NCBI RefSeq assembly: GCF_000019225.1
Contig: NC_010995.1
Coordinates: forward strand, 1,868,501-1,932,500
DNA length: 64,000 nucleotides
Direction of reading: 5' to 3'
From: Cellvibrio japonicus Ueda107
GTDB lineage: Bacteria > Pseudomonadota > Gammaproteobacteria > Pseudomonadales > Cellvibrionaceae
Part shown: positions 52,370-58,453 of the stretch, piece by piece
Position numbering within the stretch: the stretch's first letter is position 1
Layout of the letters: each line of letters begins with the position of its first letter
Program-made: the position numbers and the translations under genes
The notes under the pieces: generated by a model
Database searches by the model: none
What the model was told of the DNA's origin: nothing
Seen by the model: the letters and a program-made list of their open reading frames with translations, nothing else

Positions 52370-53252
52370 CTCAGGTGTCGTAAAGGTAGGCGTTATTCAG
52401 CAGGCCAATACGGCAGATACTGACGCGAATCTGGCAAAGTCGATTGCCCAAATTCGTGTGGCAGCGGCCCGTGGCGCAGCCTTGGTGGTATTGCAGGAAC
52501 TGCATCGCGGCCTCTACTTCTGCCAGCAAGAAGATGTTGATCAGTTTGATCTGGCAGAGCCCATTCCGGGGCCCAGTACCCAGGTCTTGGGACAGTTGGC
52601 AAAAGAACTGAATATAGTGATAGTGGCATCGCTGTTTGAAAAGCGCGCTACTGGCCTGCATCACAATACGGCCGTTGTACTGGAGCGCGATGGCAGCATT
52701 GCCGGTAAGTATCGCAAGATGCATATCCCGGATGATCCGGGGTTCTACGAGAAGTTTTATTTCACTCCCGGAGATCTCGGTTTTCAACCCATAGAAACCT
52801 CCGTGGGCAAACTGGGCATCCTGGTGTGCTGGGATCAATGGTTTCCCGAGGCGGCTCGTTTGATGGCGATGGCGGGTGCTGAACTGCTGATTTATCCCAC
52901 CGCTATTGGCTGGAACCCACAGGATGAGCAGGCTGAAAAAGACCGCCAGCGCGATGCCTGGACAACTGTTCAGCGGGCTCACGCCATCGCCAACGGGGTC
53001 CCGGTGGTTAGCGTTAACCGCGTCGGCCATGAGGCAGACCCGGCGGGAGGGGCAGGGTTGGATTTCTGGGGGAGTAGTTTTGTGGCAGGCCCCCAGGGGG
53101 AGTTTCTTTATCGCGCCAGTATTGACCAGGAAGAGACGCAGGTAGTCGATATTGACCTGGGTCGCAGTGAAGATGTACGCCGCATATGGCCCTATCTGCG
53201 TGATCGTCGTATAGACCACTATGGTGATCTGTTGAAGATTTATCGCGATTAG
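52356..53252 (+). CDS. aguB: N-carbamoylputrescine amidase
   Basis: A 298-residue nitrilase-superfamily enzyme releasing putrescine, CO2 and ammonia. The catalytic triad is Glu48 (LQELHRGLYF), Lys121 (YRKMHIPDDPGFYEK) and Cys158 (LVCWDQWFPEAARL). Length matches AguB. The ATG at 52356 gives the expected N-terminus (SSGVVKVGVIQQ); the longer frame from 52275 is inside aguA. No AguR regulator is adjacent. Confidence 0.96.
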   Translation: MSANSSGVVKVGVIQQANTADTDANLAKSIAQIRVAAARGAALVVLQELHRGLYFCQQEDVDQFDLAEPIPGPSTQVLGQLAKELNIVIVASLFEKRATGLHHNTAVVLERDGSIAGKYRKMHIPDDPGFYEKFYFTPGDLGFQPIETSVGKLGILVCWDQWFPEAARLMAMAGAELLIYPTAIGWNPQDEQAEKDRQRDAWTTVQRAHAIANGVPVVSVNRVGHEADPAGGAGLDFWGSSFVAGPQGEFLYRASIDQEETQVVDIDLGRSEDVRRIWPYLRDRRIDHYGDLLKIYRD

Positions 53253-53320
53253 CCGTTCAATCCCGCAAAGCGGTGTCGATTAAGTGAATGATGGCGCATT
53301 TTTCACCAGCCATTGTCAGC

Positions 53321-53333
53321 TATGATGCCGCCC
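53321..53333 (+). promoter_or_regulatory. Putative -10 with GC discriminator before the diguanylate cyclase gene
   Basis: TATGAT followed by GCCGCCC, 57 bp before the ATG. The -35 is weak. Confidence 0.4.
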
Positions 53334-53383
53334 GTTAGACTGGCATTACCTTATAACGATATGTCAACGAGTGCTACCTCCTT

Positions 53384-54103
53384 ATGCTCTCTGACGCTCC
53401 AGGCTATGGGCTAATTTTCGATCAGTGCGCTAATGGCGATCCCTGCCGCAATACACAGCTATTGGGTGAGTTGCAGCAGCAGGTGCGCGATCTACAGGCG
53501 CAGGTTCGCACCGATGCGCTAACCGGCCTTTATAACTACCGTTTCTTCTCCGATACCTTACTGCTGGAAATGGAGCGTACTCGCCGCAGCTTCCAGCCGT
53601 TGTCACTGGTGTTACTCGACCTGGATTATTTCAAGGCTTTCAACGACCGCTGGGGACACGATGCAGGTAATCAGGCTTTGGTCCATTTGGCAGGAGTTGT
53701 GAATCAGGGATTGCGCAAACTGGATTTTGCCTGTCGTTATGGCGGTGAAGAATTTGCCCTTATTCTCCCCAATACCGATCTGCGTCACGCCGTTTCTGTT
53801 GCCGAACGTGTGCGTGAGCTCCTTGTATCATCACCATTGATAATGCCGACGGGGGAAACGTGTGCGTTGACAGCGAGCTTTGGTGTTGATGAATTTGCTG
53901 GACAGTTGAACGAATCACCGGAGGAATTTACCCGGCGAGTTGATTATTGGTTATATCAAGCAAAACTGACGGGGCGCAATCGAGTCGCTTGTCCTGTAAT
54001 AACAGAACCTAATAAGGAAAAAACAAAAGTGACTCAAGAAGAGAAAGAAACGCTGTTTGATCTGTTTCGTGATACAGAAAATAACAGTGATCTTTCTAAA
54101 TAA
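53384..54103 (+). CDS. Diguanylate cyclase (GGDEF domain, active-looking)
   Basis: A 239-residue protein. After a 43-residue N-terminus with a short coiled coil (GELQQQVRDLQAQVR) comes a full GGDEF domain. LTGLYNYRFF begins it, the metal Asp is in LLDLDYFKAFNDRWGHDAGN, and the signature is GGEEF (120-124). An inhibitory RxxD site (RKLD, 111-114) lies five residues before, so c-di-GMP feedback is expected. There is no sensor or membrane domain, so dimerisation through the coiled coil or a partner must control it. The last ~25 residues are acidic and Lys/Glu-rich. Confidence 0.92.
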   Translation: MLSDAPGYGLIFDQCANGDPCRNTQLLGELQQQVRDLQAQVRTDALTGLYNYRFFSDTLLLEMERTRRSFQPLSLVLLDLDYFKAFNDRWGHDAGNQALVHLAGVVNQGLRKLDFACRYGGEEFALILPNTDLRHAVSVAERVRELLVSSPLIMPTGETCALTASFGVDEFAGQLNESPEEFTRRVDYWLYQAKLTGRNRVACPVITEPNKEKTKVTQEEKETLFDLFRDTENNSDLSK

Positions 54104-54168
54104 TCGTCACGTACCAACGGCTTGTTATATTAATGACATTTTTATTCTATTTTGATAAGGAGTTGTAA

Positions 54169-54642
54169 ATGAGTTTTCCAACTATTGGCAAGGCGGCTCC
54201 CGCATTCAGTTTGAAGAACCAATTTGGCGAGACAGTTAGCCTCAGTCAATTTAAAGGTAAAAAACAGGTTGTTTTATACTTTTATCCGAAGGCCTCTACC
54301 CCTGGATGTACAACTCAGGCCTGTGGTATCCGCGATACACACACAGAGTTTGATGCATTGGATACTGTAGTGCTTGGTGTGAGCCCTGATAATCCGGCCA
54401 AGCTAAAGAAGTTTGATGAAAAATATCAATTAAATTTTTCTTTGCTTGCCGATGAAGATCATTCAATAGCGGAAGCCTACGGTGTGTGGGGGCTGAAAAA
54501 ATTTATGGGTAGAGAATTTATGGGAATTCTCCGCACAACCTTCGTCATTGATAAACAAGGCAAGGTCAGACAGGTTATTGATAAAGTAAATACCAAGACA
54601 CATGATCAGGATTTGTTGGATATTTTGCGGGCTGGCATGTAA
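54169..54642 (+). CDS. bcp: Peroxiredoxin Bcp (thiol peroxidase)
   Basis: A 157-residue AhpC/TSA-family peroxidase reducing hydroperoxides with thioredoxin. The peroxidatic Cys47 and resolving Cys52 stand in STPGCTTQACGIRD, the atypical two-Cys arrangement of Bcp. VVLYFYPKASTPGCT and the Arg in LRTTFVIDKQGKVR complete the active site. AAGGAG precedes the ATG by 7 nt. Confidence 0.96.
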   Translation: MSFPTIGKAAPAFSLKNQFGETVSLSQFKGKKQVVLYFYPKASTPGCTTQACGIRDTHTEFDALDTVVLGVSPDNPAKLKKFDEKYQLNFSLLADEDHSIAEAYGVWGLKKFMGREFMGILRTTFVIDKQGKVRQVIDKVNTKTHDQDLLDILRAGM

Positions 54643-54731
54643 ACCAACGTTTTTAGAATAACCTAAACTAAAAAAAATATCTTTTGATGGAAACTTGTAA
54701 CGTTTTCACTTTGCTAGTGTGTAAGTTCGTC

Positions 54732-54737
54732 TATAAT
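54732..54737 (+). promoter_or_regulatory. -10-like TATAAT before the AraC-type gene
   Basis: A perfect TATAAT with TTGCTA 15 bp upstream. It would give a leader of about 115 nt with a small GGTCAT/ATGACC hairpin at 54795-54810 before the ATG at 54861. Confidence 0.45.
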
Positions 54738-54860
54738 CTGTCACAAGCTGAGCGTGGCTGTATTGACGAAAGGACAGCGTCCCCGGTTTTAGGCGGTCAT
54801 CTTTATGACCATTTTATCCTTGTTAACTAAACATGCCCTTTTGGCAAAGGAGACGCCTCT

Positions 54861-55304
54861 ATGATCCAATTGCAACGCATTTATCGCAATAGAGATAACG
54901 AATCTGAAAACTCTTTTGAGGGATCTGAAATCAGGTCTTACGAAGAGTACCTGGCGATGGCAGAAATCCCTCGTTATGAGGGGGTGTCAGCCAGAGTGAT
55001 CGATGCTCTGAAGCAGCGTGTGGGTCGAGATGATCTATCTATTGATAAAATCGCAGAGGATATCAAGTTATCCAAGCGGACCCTGCAACGTCGGTTACAA
55101 CAGCAGCAAGCTAACTTTGCGCAGCTGCGGGATATCCTGCGCTTTCACTATGCCATCAAGTATCTGATTGATGAACATATGAGCGTGGATACTGTATCCA
55201 AGGCTCTGGACTTTTCGGATAGAACCAGTTTTACCAACGCCTTCAAGCGCTGGACAGGTTTGTCTCCCAGTGTCTTCCGCAAGTTGTTCCGCGATTACGC
55301 TTAG
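54861..55304 (+). CDS. Stand-alone AraC-type DNA-binding protein
   Basis: 147 residues. The C-terminal two-thirds (about 42-147) is a complete AraC double helix-turn-helix: IDKIAEDIKLSKRTLQRRLQQQQANF, then SVDTVSKALDFSDRTSFTNAFKRWTGLSPSVFRK. The first 40 residues are acidic and polar, with no ligand-binding domain. It matches the OruR/ArgR-like branch most closely by eye. It is probably a complete gene: TATAAT and an AAGGAG site precede it. Its targets are unknown. Confidence 0.85.
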   Translation: MIQLQRIYRNRDNESENSFEGSEIRSYEEYLAMAEIPRYEGVSARVIDALKQRVGRDDLSIDKIAEDIKLSKRTLQRRLQQQQANFAQLRDILRFHYAIKYLIDEHMSVDTVSKALDFSDRTSFTNAFKRWTGLSPSVFRKLFRDYA

Positions 55305-55331
55305 AGTCAACTCTCGGCTATACCTTTAGAC

Positions 55332-55384
55332 AAAGGAGCGCTAATTGCCTAGCTGTTGTAAAACAGGTAGAGTTAGCGCTCTTT
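55332..55384 (+). terminator. Long terminator-like hairpin before yajC
   Basis: GAGCGCTAA pairs with TTAGCGCTC, and an inner CTGTT pairs with AACAG; TTT follows. It ends 19 nt before the yajC ATG. Confidence 0.75.
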
Positions 55385-55403
55385 ATATGTAGAGGTTAGC
55401 TTT

Positions 55404-55745
55404 ATGAGTTTCTTTATTTCATCCGCTATGGCTCAGACTCAAGCCGCCCCTCCTCAGGGTAGCCCTCTGGTTACGCTTCTGTTGTTTGGCGGAATGTTTC
55501 TGTTCATGTACTTGTTGATTATTCGCCCCCAGCGCAAACGTCAGAAAGAGCACCAAAATCTGGTCGCATCGCTTGCAAAGGGTGATGAAGTGCTTATGAC
55601 CAGTGGTTTACTGGGAAAAATCGTCAAAGTTGATGAAAACTATGTGGTTCTTGAAACAGGTTCAAATATTGAGCTTAAGTTTCAAAAAGTGGCTGTTCAT
55701 GCAGTTTTGCCGAAAGGTACGATTAAATCAGTTGATGCGGCATAA
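55404..55745 (+). CDS. yajC: Sec translocon accessory protein YajC
   Basis: A 113-residue protein with one membrane helix (about 20-42, LVTLLLFGGMFLFMYLLII) followed by RPQRKRQKEHQNLVASLAKGDEVLMTSGLLGKIVKVDENYVVLETG, the soluble part. YajC joins SecDF at the inner membrane and helps membrane-protein insertion. The usual partners tgt, secD and secF are not in the window. The ATG at 55404 has AGAGG 8 nt upstream. A long hairpin precedes it. Confidence 0.95.
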   Translation: MSFFISSAMAQTQAAPPQGSPLVTLLLFGGMFLFMYLLIIRPQRKRQKEHQNLVASLAKGDEVLMTSGLLGKIVKVDENYVVLETGSNIELKFQKVAVHAVLPKGTIKSVDAA

Positions 55746-55761
55746 CCCGTATCCATACTGG

Positions 55762-55793
55762 AAAATAGGGGGCTTAGGCCCCCTATTTTTTTA
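55762..55793. terminator. Bidirectional terminator after yajC and tusE
   Basis: AAAATAGGGGGC pairs with GCCCCCTATTTT around TTAG. It has A- and T-tracts on both sides, between convergent stops. Confidence 0.9.
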
Positions 55794-55816
55794 TTTGTGG
55801 CTGGTGGTGGAGACAG

Positions 55817-56149
55817 TTAAAGACAATTAGTGGGGCGTGGTAGCCCTGCAATTTTACTGGCAATCTTGGCCGGACTGGGGGGGAAAAGCTGAAGTAGGTA
55901 CAAGCTGCGTCCTTTTTCTTCTCCCAGGGTCTTGGCGGTGTGTTTCACCAGGGCCCGCATAGCTGGGGATAGTTCATAGGTGCGGTAAAAATCTCGCAGC
56001 AAATTAAGAATTTCCCAGTGTGCCTGAGTGAGTACAAGCTGCTCTTGTTCTGCCAGGGCTTCAGCCACTTGTGGTGTCCAGTCTGCCAAATTGAGTAAAT
56101 AGCCATCGTCATCGGTAGGTATTTCGAGGTTGTTGACTACAAATGACAT
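55817..56149 (-). CDS. tusE: TusE (DsrC-like sulfur carrier)
   Basis: A 110-residue sulfur-relay protein. LTQAHWEILNLLRDFYRTYELSPAMRALVKHTAK and the C-terminal GLPRPTNCL carry the active Cys109, next to last. TusE takes persulfide sulfur from TusBCD and passes it to MnmA for 2-thiouridine at U34. The ATG at 56149 follows the tusB stop by 1 bp. The longer frame from 56182 overlaps tusB. Confidence 0.94.
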   Translation of the reverse strand: MSFVVNNLEIPTDDDGYLLNLADWTPQVAEALAEQEQLVLTQAHWEILNLLRDFYRTYELSPAMRALVKHTAKTLGEEKGRSLYLLQLFPPSPAKIASKIAGLPRPTNCL

Positions 56150-56150
56150 C

Positions 56151-56459
56151 TCAGTACCAGCTTTGAACACAGCGATAATCAAGGCTTAATTGGACAAATC
56201 CATCATAGTTCGTGACTTGAATAGCTTCGTGAATCCGGTCATGGAGCCCTCGCGCCTTCAGGTCGTTATCCAGGGCGTAGACTTTGACTCCTTTGTTCAT
56301 AAGAGTTTGCAGGTCTTCCGCGCAAGGGGAATGTCTTATTGCCCCGAAAACACCATCTTCCAGCAATAAAATCCCATCCTGATCAGCACATACACTCAAG
56401 CAGGATGCCAGTGTTTGGTGGGCAAAAGGTGACTTATTGACAGTATGTAGTGTGCTCAT
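56151..56459 (-). CDS. tusB: TusB (DsrH-like subunit)
   Basis: A 102-residue subunit of the TusBCD complex: MSTLHTVNKSPFAHQTLASCLSVCADQDGILLLEDGVFG. The ILLLEDGV motif is typical of DsrH/TusB. It lacks the active Cys of TusD and is structural. It lies in the order D-C-B-E, 1 bp after tusC. Confidence 0.93.
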   Translation of the reverse strand: MSTLHTVNKSPFAHQTLASCLSVCADQDGILLLEDGVFGAIRHSPCAEDLQTLMNKGVKVYALDNDLKARGLHDRIHEAIQVTNYDGFVQLSLDYRCVQSWY

Positions 56460-56460
56460 A

Positions 56461-56826
56461 TCAGAAACTCAAGAGTTGATCTTGCTCCTGTATCAGACGA
56501 GAAACATCCTGATTATTAAGCAATTGGAGGTTGTCCAGAATCAGATCATTTGTTGTTATTTTTCGTATCTCTAAAGACTCGTAGTGTACATAAATCTTTT
56601 CGATGCCGTATAGGGGCAGAGCGGAGAGGTTGGCGGCATGGTTTTTTTGGTGTATGTCCTCCGGGGATTGGGCTTTCAATAACTGAAATATGCCGTCGTC
56701 CATAAATAGCAAGCTGATGTCCTGATCGTAGGTTGCAGCAACCAAGGCAACGTCCAGAGCCTCTCTTGCTCGTGATGTGCCATAGGGGGCGTGGCGGCTG
56801 ATGAGTAGTATTCTCTTACTGGGCAT
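56461..56826 (-). CDS. tusC: TusC (DsrF-like subunit)
   Basis: A 121-residue subunit of TusBCD. ILLISRHAPYGTSRAREALDVALVAATYDQDISLLFMDDGIFQLL is the DsrE-fold start with the family MDDG loop. It is structural in the hexamer. It starts 9 bp after tusD and ends 1 bp before tusB. Confidence 0.93.
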   Translation of the reverse strand: MPSKRILLISRHAPYGTSRAREALDVALVAATYDQDISLLFMDDGIFQLLKAQSPEDIHQKNHAANLSALPLYGIEKIYVHYESLEIRKITTNDLILDNLQLLNNQDVSRLIQEQDQLLSF

Positions 56827-56835
56827 GGGTAGGCC

Positions 56836-57231
56836 TCAATTGCCAAACACGATCAATCTGTCCGAAAGGGCTATGGCTTCAACTAGCTGGCCGAGACCAC
56901 TAAGGGAGAAGCCTTCGGCTAGATTGTGGTTATGTTTGCGATAACGTTTTGCTTCCTCTTCATTGAGCACGCCTCGGCGCAGTGCTGCGGCGATACATAC
57001 TACTAGGTCAGTACCGTGGTTTTGCGCCAGGGTTTGCCACTGCGTTACCAGGTTGGGCTCACCCTGGGGGGGGGTGATAACGGAATCTGCATTGTGAACT
57101 CCATCCATATAAAAGAAGACTCGATAGAGTTCATGGCCTTGTGCCAGAACCGATTGAGCAAATTGCCAGGCGCTAAAACTGGTTTGATTAGTCTGCGGTG
57201 GGGCATAGACGGCAATTGAAAAGCGGGCCAT
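56836..57231 (-). CDS. tusD: TusD (DsrE-like sulfurtransferase subunit)
   Basis: A 131-residue protein carrying the sulfur-accepting Cys in DLVVCIAAALRRGV (about residue 79). FFYMDGVHNADS is the family loop. It accepts persulfide from TusA. AGGAAG precedes the ATG at 57231. A hairpin ending 20 nt upstream follows the BI-1 gene. Confidence 0.94.
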   Translation of the reverse strand: MARFSIAVYAPPQTNQTSFSAWQFAQSVLAQGHELYRVFFYMDGVHNADSVITPPQGEPNLVTQWQTLAQNHGTDLVVCIAAALRRGVLNEEEAKRYRKHNHNLAEGFSLSGLGQLVEAIALSDRLIVFGN

Positions 57232-57251
57232 GGAACTTCCTGATAGAAATA

Positions 57252-57277
57252 AATAAGGCTCCCGGAGGAGCCTTATT
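57252..57277 (-). terminator. Terminator-like hairpin between the BI-1 gene and tusD
   Basis: AATAAGGCTCC pairs with GGAGCCTTATT around a 4-nt loop. The T-tract is interrupted (TTATTTATTT). It ends 20 nt before the tusD ATG. Confidence 0.75.
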
Positions 57278-57298
57278 ATAAGCTGTTTAACGAGCTAT

Positions 57299-57982
57299 TT
57301 ATTCATTGCTGGTAACACCTAAAAGGTTTAGCAGGCTGGTGAATATGTTGACAATAGACAGGTACAGGCTGGTTGTTGCCAAAATATAGTTGGTCTCGCC
57401 ACCGTGAATAATCTCGCTGGTTTGATAGAGGATGATGGCTGACATCAACAGTATTACACCAGCAGAAAATGCCAGGGATAAGCCGGAAAATTGATATCCC
57501 AGCAAGCTGGCAATAATCAGGAATGCCATGATAACCAGCATGGCAATTATCCCCACGGCGATAAAGCCTCCCATGAAACTGAAATTTTTACGGGATGTCA
57601 GGGTGTAAGCGGAGAGGGTCAGGAATACCAGTGCTGTTCCCCCCAATGCCTGAGAGATAATTGCACTGCCGTTGGTAAAGGACAGGTAGTGATTAATTAC
57701 TGGGCCCAGTCCCGCACCAATAAGGCCGGTGAAGGCGAATACAACTCCCAGCCCTGCGGAGGAGTTTGCAGTTTTGGGTAGGACAAACCATATCAATGCC
57801 ATAGCAGCGAGGCTCATGATTAAGCCAAAACCGCGGCCTATGCCGAGGGCCATAGAAAGGCCTGCCATTAAAGCGCTGAATGCCAAGGTTAAGCCCAGCA
57901 GCATATAGGTATTGCGTAGTACTTTATTGACTTCAACCGGGCTAGAGGATTGAGCCGTTTGAATATGGGCAGGTTCGTACAT
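57299..57982 (-). CDS. Bax inhibitor-1/YccA family membrane protein
   Basis: A 227-residue protein with seven membrane helices: VLRNTYMLLGLTLAFSALMAGLSMAL and the C-terminal SLYLSIVNIFTSLLNLLG. Bacterial members are pH- or Ca2+-responsive channels/transporters; YccA inhibits FtsH in E. coli. I chose the ATG at 57982 (MYEPAHIQ, AAGGAG upstream) over 58039. Neighbourhood (tRNA-Ser, BI-1, tusDCBE) matches Pseudomonas. Confidence 0.92.
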   Translation of the reverse strand: MYEPAHIQTAQSSSPVEVNKVLRNTYMLLGLTLAFSALMAGLSMALGIGRGFGLIMSLAAMALIWFVLPKTANSSAGLGVVFAFTGLIGAGLGPVINHYLSFTNGSAIISQALGGTALVFLTLSAYTLTSRKNFSFMGGFIAVGIIAMLVIMAFLIIASLLGYQFSGLSLAFSAGVILLMSAIILYQTSEIIHGGETNYILATTSLYLSIVNIFTSLLNLLGVTSNE

Positions 57983-58159
57983 AAAGGACTCCTTTGGCTG
58001 CGTAAAATTACCGTTAATGAAATTGAGGTGATAATACAAAGCTATGGAGTTAATTCCAAGCGTTTGTGTTGGCTAAATCAAGGGTGCCAAGTTATTTGAT
58101 AGGGGCTTTCTTAAAAAGTTCGAGAGGGCGAGCGTCTTGGATAGGTGTGTAGATAAGAA

Positions 58160-58189
58160 AAAAGGCGCTGGTGTTAACCAGCGCCTTTT
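58160..58189 (-). terminator. Terminator of tRNA-Ser
   Basis: AAAAGGCGCTGGT pairs perfectly with ACCAGCGCCTTTT around GTTA. In the - direction it ends in CCTTTTTT, 6 bp after the tRNA CCA end. Confidence 0.9.
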
Positions 58190-58195
58190 GACATA

Positions 58196-58285
58196 TGGCG
58201 GAAGGGCAGGGATTTGAACCCTGGGTAGGCTTTCACCTACGCCGGTTTTCAAGACCGGTGCATTAAACCACTCTGCCACCCTTCC
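58196..58285 (-). tRNA. tRNA-Ser (UGA anticodon)
   Basis: A 90-nt class II tRNA with genome-encoded CCA. The acceptor GGAAGGG pairs with CCCTTCC, the discriminator is G, the anticodon loop is CTTGAAA (anticodon TGA) between CCGGT and ACCGG, and a long variable arm (GTAGGTGAAAGCCTAC) is present. The T arm is GGGTTCAAATCCC-like. It reads UCA and UCG family serine codons. Confidence 0.96.
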
Positions 58286-58391
58286 GGAGTGTGGGCGAAT
58301 TATACAGAGGTTTTTGTTATGAGCAAGAGATTGAAATAAATTTTTGTTGCTAATGAGTGGATTATTAATGCGTTGATTTTCACGCGTATAA

Positions 58392-58419
58392 AAAAACCGC
58401 ACTGTTTAGTGCGGTTTTC
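58392..58419 (-). terminator. Terminator after rne
   Basis: AAAAACCGCACT pairs with AGTGCGGTTTTC around GTTT, 35 bp after the rne stop. In the - direction it ends in GGTTTTTTTAT. Confidence 0.88.
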
Positions 58420-58453
58420 TTTAACGACATTGATACCCGATGAACAAGGGATC

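Noticed and set aside
52371..53219. A 282-codon open frame on the - strand
   Set aside because: It is antisense to aguB, which has its full catalytic triad.
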